Assembly: GCA_031392945.1 (NCBI GenBank)
Contig: JANMVT010000022.1
Span: forward strand, 1-32,886
DNA: 32,886 nt
Direction of reading: 5' to 3'
DNA from: JANYCG01 sp031392945
GTDB taxonomy: Bacteria; Pseudomonadota; Gammaproteobacteria; Burkholderiales; Burkholderiaceae_C
The notes under the pieces are model-generated. The model saw only the letters and a list, made by a program, of their open reading frames with translations. It was not told the origin of the DNA and did no database searches. A program made the position numbers and the translations under genes. Positions 6,839 to 13,991 of the stretch are shown here, piece after piece (the first letter of the stretch is position 1; every line of letters starts with the position of its first letter).

Positions 6839-8659
6839 ATGTGCCGATCTCTGGTTCGCCTGGCCCTTGGCCTCTGCTGCGTGTTCTGCTGCGCCCTGGC
6901 CTTGCCCGCCAGGGCGGCGCACGGCTACGCCTTGTGGGGCGACCTGAAATACCCGCCCGGTTTCAAAAATTTCGATTACGTCAACCCCAATGCGCCCAAG
7001 GGCGGCGAGTTGCGCCTGGTGAGCAACCTGCGCACCTCGACCTTTGACAAATTCAACCCCTTCACCATCAAGGGCAGCGCGCCGGCTTACCTGTCGGGTT
7101 TGATGTTCGACTCGCTGCTGGCCGGCGCCATGGATGAAACCGGCTCGGCCTATGGCCTTTTGGCCAGCGACGTCGATGTGGCGCCAGACGGTTTGAGCGC
7201 GACTTTCAAAATCCGCCCCGAGGCGCGGTTTCACAATGGCGACCCGGTGCTGGCGGCCGATGTCAAATTCAGTTATGACACCCTGATGGGCAAATACACC
7301 TCGCCCGCCTACAAGACCACGCTGGAAGACGTGGCCGGCCTGGACGTTTTGGATGACCGCAGTGTTCGTTACCGCTTCAAAAAACCCAACCGCGAGTTGC
7401 CCATCACCGTCGGCGGCCTGCCAGTGTTCAGCCAGAAGTGGGGCGTGGAGAATGGCAAGGCCAAGCCGTTTGACCAGGTCGTGACCGACATTCCGATTGG
7501 CAGCGGCCCCTACAAAATCGGCCCAGTCAAGTTTGGCAAGGACATCACTTATTTGCTGGACAAAACCTATTGGGCCAAAGACCTGAATGTGCGCCGGGGC
7601 TCGAACAATTTCGAGAAGATCACAGTCAAAATTTACAAGGACAACACCGCGCGGCTGGAGGCCCTGAAGGCCGGTGAATTCGATTTGATGCGTTTCTTCT
7701 CGGCCGGCGACTGGGCGCGGCGCGTCACTGGCAAAAAGTTTGATTCGGGTGAATTGGTCAAGGCCGAGTTCAAACACCGCCTGCCCTCGGGTTTTCAAAG
7801 TTATGTGCTCAACACCCGCCGCGGGCAGTTCAAGGACGTGCGGGTGCGCGAGGCGCTGGGCCTGGCCGTCGATTACGAATACATGAACCGCCAGATGTTC
7901 TACAACGCCTACCAGCGCGTGAGCGGCATGTTTGGCAACACCGACTGCCAGGCCAAAGGCCTGCCGTCGCCGGAGGAACTGGCCTTGATGACGCCCTTGA
8001 AGGCGGACATCCCGGCCGCCGCGTTTGGCCCCATGTTCACGCCTGCACGCACCGATGGCGACCAGAGCCTGCGCGGCAACCTGAAGCGCGCGCGCGAGCT
8101 CTTGAAACTGGCGGGCTGGGAGTTCAAGGACGGGGCCTTGCGCAACGGCCAGGGCAAAGCCTTTGAGATGGAATACCTGGACAGCAGCGAAGGCGGCGTG
8201 CGGACCCTGTCGCCCTGGATTCGGGCGCTTGAGAAGCTTGGCATCACGCTGAACTTTCGCCCGGTGGACTTCGCCCTGCTGCAACAACGCTGGCAAAAAT
8301 TTGAGTTCGATCTGACCACGGTCGCCTACCAGGGCACTCACAGCCCGGGCCAGGAATACGCCGACATTTTCGGCTCCAAAGCGGCGGATACGGAAGACTC
8401 AGGCAATATGTCGGGCATCAAGAACCCGGCGGTCGATGAACTCATCAGCCGCATGACCGGCGCCAAGACCAAGGCCGATTTTTTGCCCGCCTGCCGGGCT
8501 TTGGAGCGTGTCATTGCCCACAGCCATGTGTTGATTCCGCAATGGACCGCCGGCACCCACCGCATCGTCTACAACGCCCGGCGGCTGGACAAACCCAAAG
8601 ATATGCCGCCCTATTCCCCCGGGGAAGCCTGGGCGATCGATACTTGGTGGTCAAAATGA
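6839..8659 (+). CDS. yejA: Periplasmic oligopeptide-binding protein of the Yej importer
   Basis: 606 residues, very close to E. coli YejA (604). The chosen ATG gives a clear signal peptide: a short basic start (MCRSLVR), a hydrophobic core to about residue 22, and a likely cut after ARA (about 26). The mature protein begins HGYALWGDLKYPPGFKNFDY and has the SBP family 5 profile, with NPNAPKGGELRL, FDSLLAGAMDETGSAYGLLA and a C-terminal block SHVLIPQWTAGTHRI. Family 5 proteins capture peptides and pass them to an ABC permease. YejABEF is known to import microcin C in enterobacteria and host peptides in rhizobia. It opens the yejABEF cluster. A 117-base gap holding a repeat separates it from yejB. 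Confidence 0.93.
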   Translation: MCRSLVRLALGLCCVFCCALALPARAAHGYALWGDLKYPPGFKNFDYVNPNAPKGGELRLVSNLRTSTFDKFNPFTIKGSAPAYLSGLMFDSLLAGAMDETGSAYGLLASDVDVAPDGLSATFKIRPEARFHNGDPVLAADVKFSYDTLMGKYTSPAYKTTLEDVAGLDVLDDRSVRYRFKKPNRELPITVGGLPVFSQKWGVENGKAKPFDQVVTDIPIGSGPYKIGPVKFGKDITYLLDKTYWAKDLNVRRGSNNFEKITVKIYKDNTARLEALKAGEFDLMRFFSAGDWARRVTGKKFDSGELVKAEFKHRLPSGFQSYVLNTRRGQFKDVRVREALGLAVDYEYMNRQMFYNAYQRVSGMFGNTDCQAKGLPSPEELALMTPLKADIPAAAFGPMFTPARTDGDQSLRGNLKRARELLKLAGWEFKDGALRNGQGKAFEMEYLDSSEGGVRTLSPWIRALEKLGITLNFRPVDFALLQQRWQKFEFDLTTVAYQGTHSPGQEYADIFGSKAADTEDSGNMSGIKNPAVDELISRMTGAKTKADFLPACRALERVIAHSHVLIPQWTAGTHRIVYNARRLDKPKDMPPYSPGEAWAIDTWWSK

Positions 8660-8754
8660 GGCACCCCCCCGTTGCTTGCCCACTTCGTGTGGCCGCCTCC
8701 CCCCTACAGGGGGCAACACCAGCGGCCCGGCGAAGCCGGTTCCGCGGTGTTCCG
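8660..8754. repeat. C-rich, hairpin-rich intergenic repeat inside the yej cluster
   Basis: A short spacer with stacked palindromes: CCCCC-ctaca-GGGGG near 8700-8712, CCGGC-gaa-GCCGG near 8728-8740, and CCGCGGTGTTCCGCG near the end. From memory, this type of sequence (AACACCAGCGGCCCGGCGAA-like core) is dispersed through Comamonadaceae genomes. Only one copy is in this window, so its repeat status here is an inference. It separates yejA from yejB and could reduce expression of the permease genes relative to the binding protein. Confidence 0.5.
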
Positions 8755-8776
8755 CGATGAAAGCAGAGAGTCATCA

Positions 8777-9805
8777 ATGTTCACATATATCCTCAAACGC
8801 GTTCTGCTGATGCTGCCAACCCTGTTGGGCGTATTGTTGTTGACGTTTGCGGTCATCCAGTTCGTGCCGGGCGGCCCGGTCGAGCAGTACCTGGCCGAAG
8901 CCAAAGTCGGCGCGGGCGGCAGCACCGAAGGCGGCGGCATGGCGTATCGCGGCGCGCAGGGCGTGGACCCCAAACGCATCGAACAGATCAAGGCGCTTTA
9001 CGGGTTTGACAAACCCCCGCAAGAGCGGTTTGTGCAGATGCTAAGCCAGTTTGCGCGTTTTGATTTGGGCAAGAGTTTTTTCCAGAACAAGGCGGTGTCC
9101 GAGCTGATTTGGGAGAAACTCCCCGTCTCCATCAGCCTGGGGCTCTGGACTTTCTTCATCAGTTATTTGATTGCTGTGCCCCTGGGCGTGGCCAAAGCGG
9201 TACGGGCCGGCTCGCGCTTCGATTTGGTCACCACGCTGCTGATTTTGCTGGGCTACGCCATTCCCGGCTTCGTTCTGGGTGTGGCCTTGTTGGTGATTTT
9301 CGGCGGGCAGCTGCAATGGTTTCCGCTGCGCGGGCTGACCTCGTCCAATTGGGATGAACTCAGTTGGGGCGCAAGGGTGGTGGACTACCTCTGGCACATC
9401 GCGATGCCCGTCACCGCCATGGTGCTGGGCAGTTTCGCCGTGACGGCCATGCTGACCAAAAACGCGTTTCTGGAAGAAATCCGCAAGCAATACGTGGTGA
9501 CAGCCCGCGCCAAGGGCCTGTCAGACCGCCAGGTTTTGTGGAAACACATCTTTCGCAACGCGCTGATCCCCATCATCACGGGGTTTCCGGCGGCTTTCAT
9601 CGGGGCGTTCTTCACGGGTTCGCTGTTGATAGAAACCCTGTTTTCACTCGATGGCCTGGGCTTGCTGAGTTACGAAAGTGTGATCCGGCGCGACTATCCC
9701 GTCGTGCTCGGCACCCTGTACCTGTTCACCCTGATCGGCCTGGTGACCAAATTGGTGAGTGATTTGTCCTACGTCTGGGTCGATCCGAGGGTGAAGTTTG
9801 ACTGA
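8777..9805 (+). CDS. yejB: Yej oligopeptide ABC transporter, permease 1
   Basis: 342 residues. The start is the ATG at 8777 (MFTYILKRVLLMLPTLLGVLLLTF), with an AGAGAG ribosome site upstream. It is an inner-membrane permease of the DppB/OppB class: an N-terminal membrane helix, a periplasmic loop of about 100 residues, then five helices. The EAA cytoplasmic loop that contacts the ATPase is visible at about 238-268 (KNAFLEEIRKQYVVTARAKG, then LIPIITGFPAAF). The C-terminus DLSYVWVDPRVKFD is typical of the family. It forms the transmembrane pore with YejE. The last codons overlap the TTG start of yejE by 8 bases. Confidence 0.93.
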   Translation: MFTYILKRVLLMLPTLLGVLLLTFAVIQFVPGGPVEQYLAEAKVGAGGSTEGGGMAYRGAQGVDPKRIEQIKALYGFDKPPQERFVQMLSQFARFDLGKSFFQNKAVSELIWEKLPVSISLGLWTFFISYLIAVPLGVAKAVRAGSRFDLVTTLLILLGYAIPGFVLGVALLVIFGGQLQWFPLRGLTSSNWDELSWGARVVDYLWHIAMPVTAMVLGSFAVTAMLTKNAFLEEIRKQYVVTARAKGLSDRQVLWKHIFRNALIPIITGFPAAFIGAFFTGSLLIETLFSLDGLGLLSYESVIRRDYPVVLGTLYLFTLIGLVTKLVSDLSYVWVDPRVKFD

Positions 9806-10853
9806 ATTGACCCACACCTCGCCGCCAGTGTCCGCCTCGCCCAGCCGCCGAGCATGGTTACGGTTCAAACGCAACCGCCTGGGGTTCTGGAGCTTATGTG
9901 TCTTCTGCACCCTGGTGGTGTTGAGCCTGGGCGCCGAGTTGATCTCCAACGACCGGCCCATCATCGCGCGTTACGAGGGGAAAACCTATTTCCCCATGTT
10001 CAAAGATTACGCCGAAAAGACCTTTGGCGGCGACTTTGCAACCAACACCGACTACCTCGACCCCTTCATCCGCGCCCAGTTGGCCAAGCCCGGCAACTGG
10101 GCCTTGTTCGCCCCCAACCCCTATGGCCCCAAAACCCTGAACTACTTTGCCAAATTGCCCAACCCGTCCGCGCCCACTGTGGACAACTGGCTGGGCACCG
10201 ATGACCGGGGCCGCGACCTGCTGGCGCAGCTGCTTTACGGCTTTCGCGTGAGTGTCCTGTTCGCCCTGGCGCTGACCTTTGTCGGCGTGTTGCTGGGCAT
10301 CGTCACCGGCGCATTGCAGGGCTTTTTTGGCGGCAAGACCGATCTGGCGTTCCAGCGCTTCATTGAAATCTGGGGTTCCATGCCCGAGCTGTATTTGCTG
10401 ATCATTTTCAGCGCCGTGTTCGCGCCCAGCATCAGCCTGCTGCTGATTTTGCTGAGCCTGTTTGGCTGGATGGGCCTGTCCGACTACGTGCGCGCCGAGT
10501 TTTTCCGCAACCGCCAGCTCGACTATGTGCGCGCCGCGCGGGCGCTGGGTGTGGGCAACTGGCAGATCATCTGGAGGCACATTTTGCCCAACAGCCTGAC
10601 GCCGGTCGTGACGTTTTTGCCGTTTCGCATGAGTGGGGCGATTTTGGCGCTGACCTCGCTGGATTTTCTCGGCCTGGGTGTGCCGCCGGGCACGCCGTCA
10701 CTGGGGGAATTGTTGTCGCAAGGCAAAAACAACATTGACGCCTGGTGGATTTCGCTGTCCACCTTTGCCGTGCTGGTGGTCACCTTGCTACTTCTGACTT
10801 TCATGGGTGACGCGCTGCGCGATTCGCTGGACCCGCGCAAGGCTGACAAATGA
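9798..10853 (+). CDS. yejE: Yej oligopeptide ABC transporter, permease 2
   Basis: 351 residues if translated from the TTG at 9798, which overlaps the end of yejB and has GAGG 7 bases upstream; a later start near the GTG codon at about residue 11 is possible. It is an OppC/DppC-type permease: an N-terminal helix (FWSLCVFCTLVVLSLGAELI), a large periplasmic loop (about 50-135), then five helices. The EAA-type loop is at about 233-262 (RNRQLDYVRAARALGVGNWQ, then LPNSLTPV). The ending DALRDSLDPRK is diagnostic of the family. The stop overlaps the yejF start by four bases (ATGA), so the two are translationally coupled. Confidence 0.92.
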   Translation: MTELTHTSPPVSASPSRRAWLRFKRNRLGFWSLCVFCTLVVLSLGAELISNDRPIIARYEGKTYFPMFKDYAEKTFGGDFATNTDYLDPFIRAQLAKPGNWALFAPNPYGPKTLNYFAKLPNPSAPTVDNWLGTDDRGRDLLAQLLYGFRVSVLFALALTFVGVLLGIVTGALQGFFGGKTDLAFQRFIEIWGSMPELYLLIIFSAVFAPSISLLLILLSLFGWMGLSDYVRAEFFRNRQLDYVRAARALGVGNWQIIWRHILPNSLTPVVTFLPFRMSGAILALTSLDFLGLGVPPGTPSLGELLSQGKNNIDAWWISLSTFAVLVVTLLLLTFMGDALRDSLDPRKADK

Positions 10854-12463
10854 CCGCCAATCCGCCCTTGCTCAACGTCAAGGACTTGAGGGTTTCTTTT
10901 GGAGGCCATGAGGTCGTTCATGCCATCAGCTTCAGCATCGCCAAGGGTGAAAAGCTGGCCCTCGTCGGCGAGTCCGGGTCTGGCAAAACTGTCACGGCCC
11001 TGAGCCTGCTGCGGCTGGCCCAGGACGCAAGCCTCAGCGGGCAGGCGCTGTTTCAGGGTGGGCAATCGGCGGCCGTCGATTTGCTGAAGATGCCCTTGCA
11101 GCAGCTTCGCGGCCTGCGCGGCCAGGACATTGCCATGATTTTTCAGGAGCCGATGACGGCACTCAACCCCCTGATGACGATTGGCGCCCAGATTGCCGAA
11201 GTTTTGCAGCTAAAACAGGGTCTGGCCCTCACCGAATGTACGCAAGCAGCTATTGACCTGATAGCAAGCACCGGCATCACCGAGCCTGGGCGACGCGCCA
11301 GTGCCTACCCGCATCAGCTCAGCGGCGGCCAGCGCCAGCGCGCCATGATCGCCATGGCGCTGGCCTGCAAACCGCAACTGCTGCTGGCCGACGAGCCGAC
11401 GACAGCGCTGGACGTGACCGTGCGCGGCCAGATTCTGGATTTGATCAGCGCGCTGCAAAAGTCCAATGGCATGGCCGTGCTGATGATCACCCACGACCTG
11501 AACCTGGTGCGCAAGTTCGCCGACCGCGTGGTGATCATGGAAAACGGCCACATCGTCGAGCAGGGCCCGGTGCAAGACGTGTTCTCCAACCCTCAACATG
11601 CCTACACCCGAAAGCTGATCGACAGCACGCCGGTGCGTGATGTGGCTGAGGTGGATTCAGCGGCTTCGGCGCAGGTACCGCTCCTGCATTCAAAGGATCT
11701 GCGCGTGACCTATCCTGTGCCCTTGCCCGGCATTCGCGGCTGGTTCAAAAAAGGCGGGTTCGTCGCCGTCAAAAGCGCGAGTTTTGAGGTGTTGCCGGGG
11801 CAGACGCTGGGGGTTGTGGGCGAATCCGGCTCGGGCAAATCCACCTTGGCGCTGGCGGCCTTGGGTTTGATCCCGTCACAAGGCGAACTGGCGGTGATGG
11901 GGCGGGCATGGGGCCAGAAGGGCGCTGTGCAGTCGCTTCGCAAAGTCATGCAAGTGGTGTTTCAAGACCCGTTTTCGTCGCTTTCGCCGCGCCTGACGGT
12001 GGAGGAGATTGTCGGCGAGGGCTTGTTGGTGCACGCGCCAGGGCTGACAAAAGCAGAGCGCAGAATCCAAGTTTTGCAGGCGCTGCAAGAGGTCGGTCTG
12101 TCAGAATCGCAATTCCCCGGCCTGTTGGAGCGGTATCCGCACGAATTCTCCGGCGGGCAACGCCAGCGCATGGCCATCGCCCGCGCCTTGATCGTCAAAC
12201 CCCAACTTCTGGTGCTTGACGAGCCGACCAGTGCGCTCGATGTGACGATCCAGAAACAGGTGCTTGGGCTCCTGCAGCGCCTGCAACGCGATCATGGTCT
12301 GAGTTATCTGCTCATCACCCACGATGTCGCCGTGATCCGCGCCATGGCGCACCATGTGATCGTGATGCGTGATGCGGAAATCCTGGAGTCCGGCCCTGTG
12401 GCGCAGGTGTTTGCCGCGCCCAAGAATGAATACACGCGGACCTTGCTGGAAGCGGCGGGCTGA
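10850..12463 (+). CDS. yejF: Yej oligopeptide ABC transporter, fused double ATPase
   Basis: 537 residues with two complete ABC domains in one chain, as in E. coli YejF (about 530). First domain: Walker A GESGSGKT (40-47), Q-loop MIFQEPM, signature LSGGQ (157-161), Walker B LLLADEPTTALD, switch His in MITHDL. Second domain: GESGSGKS (324-331), VVFQDPFSSL, FSGGQRQR, LLVLDEPTSALD, LLITHDV. It powers peptide uptake through YejBE. Start ATG overlaps yejE (ATGA). The stretch coding residues 119-140 (11208-11269) matches a repeat also found in truB, in the same reading frame. The E. coli protein, from memory, has the same length across this loop, so the repeat replaced or resembles native sequence rather than adding to it. 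Confidence 0.93.
   Translation: MTANPPLLNVKDLRVSFGGHEVVHAISFSIAKGEKLALVGESGSGKTVTALSLLRLAQDASLSGQALFQGGQSAAVDLLKMPLQQLRGLRGQDIAMIFQEPMTALNPLMTIGAQIAEVLQLKQGLALTECTQAAIDLIASTGITEPGRRASAYPHQLSGGQRQRAMIAMALACKPQLLLADEPTTALDVTVRGQILDLISALQKSNGMAVLMITHDLNLVRKFADRVVIMENGHIVEQGPVQDVFSNPQHAYTRKLIDSTPVRDVAEVDSAASAQVPLLHSKDLRVTYPVPLPGIRGWFKKGGFVAVKSASFEVLPGQTLGVVGESGSGKSTLALAALGLIPSQGELAVMGRAWGQKGAVQSLRKVMQVVFQDPFSSLSPRLTVEEIVGEGLLVHAPGLTKAERRIQVLQALQEVGLSESQFPGLLERYPHEFSGGQRQRMAIARALIVKPQLLVLDEPTSALDVTIQKQVLGLLQRLQRDHGLSYLLITHDVAVIRAMAHHVIVMRDAEILESGPVAQVFAAPKNEYTRTLLEAAG
11208..11269. repeat. Intragenic repeat element within yejF
   Basis: AGCTAAAA, 31 bases ending CGCAAG, then the hairpin GCTAT-N7-ATAGC (11249-11265). 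The same layout with identical spacing occurs in truB at 19478-19542, and both are read in the same frame (Q-x-A-I-x-x-I). About 39 of 57 aligned bases agree, concentrated in the ends and the hairpin. Confidence 0.6.
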
Positions 12464-12513
12464 AAGGGCCCACTTGGCGACACCGGAATTGCAGGGGGAT
12501 TTAGCGTTAGCAT

Positions 12514-12580
12514 GCTATATATTGAATAGCTAACTACGCTTATTCCACAAGGGGTAAATGGCGATTTTATTGGAAAAAGT
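12514..12580. repeat. Intergenic hairpin repeat, copy R3
   Basis: Core GCTAT-N8-TAGCTAACTA, then TTCCACAAGGGG and ATTTTATTGGAAAAAG. The perfect stem GCTAT/ATAGC encloses 7 bases. It lies between the convergent yejF and NTF2-like genes, 23 bases past the stop of the minus-strand gene. No GC-rich terminator is seen in this intergenic region. Confidence 0.75.
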
Positions 12581-12603
12581 GCAATAATCGCTTCATTGCA
12601 GCT

Positions 12604-12975
12604 TTATTGCGGCTGCGGCAGCAGCGGTGCATCGCCGCCAAAGTAAAACCAGACCTTCTGGATCAGCCCGTCGGTGACCTCGTAGACGGCAACGGCTTCG
12701 ATGGGCTCTGCCAGAATGCCGTGCACCCGTTCATGGTCGATGACCTTGTTGCCCAGCACGATGCGCGAAATGATGTCCGCGTGCAGCAGGGGCGCGCTGA
12801 AGCGGCCTTGGTACTCCTGCAGGAGCTGCGCCTTGCCGGAAATGGCCGCCTCGAAAGCCGGCATGCGGAATATCCGGATCGACTCGGCGTAAAAGGCCGC
12901 GAAACGCGCCAGATCGCGGGCGTTGTAGGCCTCGGTTTGGCGGTCGATGATGTCGCCAACGTCTGTGATGTTCAT
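12604..12975 (-). CDS. NTF2/SnoaL-like small protein
   Basis: 123 residues with the cone-shaped NTF2-like fold signature: an N-terminal helix ending AYNARDLARFAAFYAE, then IRIFRMP, a central helix with GKAQLLQEYQGRF, and C-terminal strands ending in GLIQKVWFYFGG. Members of this superfamily include ketosteroid isomerases, polyketide cyclases and many binding-only proteins. No substrate can be assigned. It stands alone between yejF (convergent) and the rimP promoter region (divergent). The Shine-Dalgarno site is weak. Confidence 0.75.
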   Translation of the reverse strand: MNITDVGDIIDRQTEAYNARDLARFAAFYAESIRIFRMPAFEAAISGKAQLLQEYQGRFSAPLLHADIISRIVLGNKVIDHERVHGILAEPIEAVAVYEVTDGLIQKVWFYFGGDAPLLPQPQ

Positions 12976-13027
12976 TTTTCTGGGAGCCTCTGGGTAACCC
13001 CCAAAATCCGGGGAATCTGCGAACTTT

Positions 13028-13130
13028 ATTCCATTTCCAAATCATTGCTGTAGTAGGCGTGCCGACGAAGACAGTGCTCTAGCACGGCGAGGAGGCGCAA
13101 CGACCTACAGTGATGATTTGGACATGGAAT
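13028..13130. repeat. Imperfect palindromic element upstream of rimP
   Basis: Arms at 13028-13053 and 13105-13130 are inverted copies over 26 bases with three mismatches (outer end ATTCCAT, inner end CTGTAG). The centre is a tight hairpin GTGCT-ct-AGCAC (13074-13085) at the midpoint of the element. It holds no gene. The layout is that of a small non-autonomous palindromic or MITE-like element, or a bulky cruciform-type site. It lies just upstream of the rimP promoter. Confidence 0.75.
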
Positions 13131-13158
13131 TAGCAGTGCATTCCCAATGGTTTTCAGG

Positions 13159-13164
13159 TATAAT
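13159..13164 (+). promoter_or_regulatory. Consensus -10 box of the rimP-nusA-infB operon promoter
   Basis: TATAAT at 13159-13164, with transcription expected to start near 13171. No good -35 hexamer is visible at the right distance. The start would lie only about 11 bases before the hairpin-T-run at 13182. Confidence 0.65.
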
Positions 13165-13181
13165 CTCGGCTTCACGACCAA

Positions 13182-13211
13182 ACGGGCGGGTATCTACCGC
13201 CCGTTTTTTTT
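13182..13211 (+). terminator. Leader terminator/attenuator before rimP
   Basis: Perfect 8-bp stem ACGGGCGG / CCGCCCGT around a 7-base loop, followed by eight T. This is a textbook intrinsic terminator placed between the -10 box and the rimP start. Most transcripts should stop after about 40 bases unless anti-termination occurs. Because the operon encodes NusA, feedback through this structure is an attractive idea, but it is inferred. Confidence 0.85.
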
Positions 13212-13280
13212 GGGCGATTGTTTTTGGAGTATTTCTGGAAGCGCCCAATTACGCGGGAAGTTTTAAGAATATAGGCTGGG

Positions 13281-13973
13281 GTGTCAGTGTCAGTTCAGGA
13301 AATCGTTGAGCAAACCGTGACCGGATTGGGTTACGACTTGGTGGAGATTGAGCGCTCGGCCGGCGGTTTGCTGCGCATCACGATAGACCTGCCCTGGACC
13401 AAGCCGGCGGCGGCTGGCGCGCCAGGCGATGTGCCCGAGCAGTTTGTCAACGTCGAAGACTGTGAGAAGGTGACGCGCCAACTGGTGTTTGCGCTGGAAG
13501 TCGACGGCATTGAATACAAGCGCCTGGAGGTGTCCTCGCCAGGCATTGACCGCCCGCTGCGTCAAGAGAAGGACTTTGAGCGTTTTCTTGGCCATGTGAT
13601 CGACGTGTCGCTGAAGACGCCGATTGGTGTGGCCGCAGCGGGTGCCCTGGTCAATGCCACGCGCAAGAAGTTTCGCGGCACGCTGGAGCGCAGGGAGGCT
13701 GCCAAGGCAGTTGACGGCGCAGCGGCTGGAGCGGCTGGCTGGCAGATCGTCTGGAGCGATGCGCCGGTGGTCAAGCCGGGCGCGCGGGTCAGCAAGAAAC
13801 GGGTGCCGGCGCCCTTGCAGGCTCTGGGTTTTACGCTGGATGAATTGAGGGAGGCGCGTTTGGCGCCCCTGGTGAGTTTTAACGGACGAAGCGTCATAAA
13901 TGACGCGGGACGAAGCGCCATAAATGACACGGGCCGGGGCATCAAAGATGACACGCCGGCCACAAACGATTGA
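13281..13973 (+). CDS. rimP: Ribosome maturation factor RimP
   Basis: 230 residues from the GTG at 13281 (a second GTG two codons later is possible). RimP binds the 30S subunit during assembly. The N-terminal domain shows VEQTVTGLGYDLVEIER; the central part has VNVEDCEKVTRQL and the highly conserved LEVSSPGIDRPL block (about 92-103). The protein is longer than typical RimP (about 150-200). It contains an Ala-rich insert after the RGTLERREA region and a C-terminal extension made of three 8-residue repeats (GRSVINDA, GRSAINDT, GRGIKDDT). It opens the rimP-nusA-infB operon and is followed by nusA after 18 bases. The ribosome site AGGAGAG of nusA lies just after its stop. Confidence 0.92.
   Translation: MSVSVQEIVEQTVTGLGYDLVEIERSAGGLLRITIDLPWTKPAAAGAPGDVPEQFVNVEDCEKVTRQLVFALEVDGIEYKRLEVSSPGIDRPLRQEKDFERFLGHVIDVSLKTPIGVAAAGALVNATRKKFRGTLERREAAKAVDGAAAGAAGWQIVWSDAPVVKPGARVSKKRVPAPLQALGFTLDELREARLAPLVSFNGRSVINDAGRSAINDTGRGIKDDTPATND
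13884..13955 (+). repeat. Three 24-bp tandem repeats at the 3' end of rimP
   Basis: Units at 13884-13907, 13908-13931 and 13932-13955. The first two differ at only two positions; the third is more diverged. Each unit is a whole number of codons and is in phase, so copy number can change without breaking the frame. Confidence 0.9.
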
Positions 13974-13991
13974 TATAGGAGAGTCTCAGGC

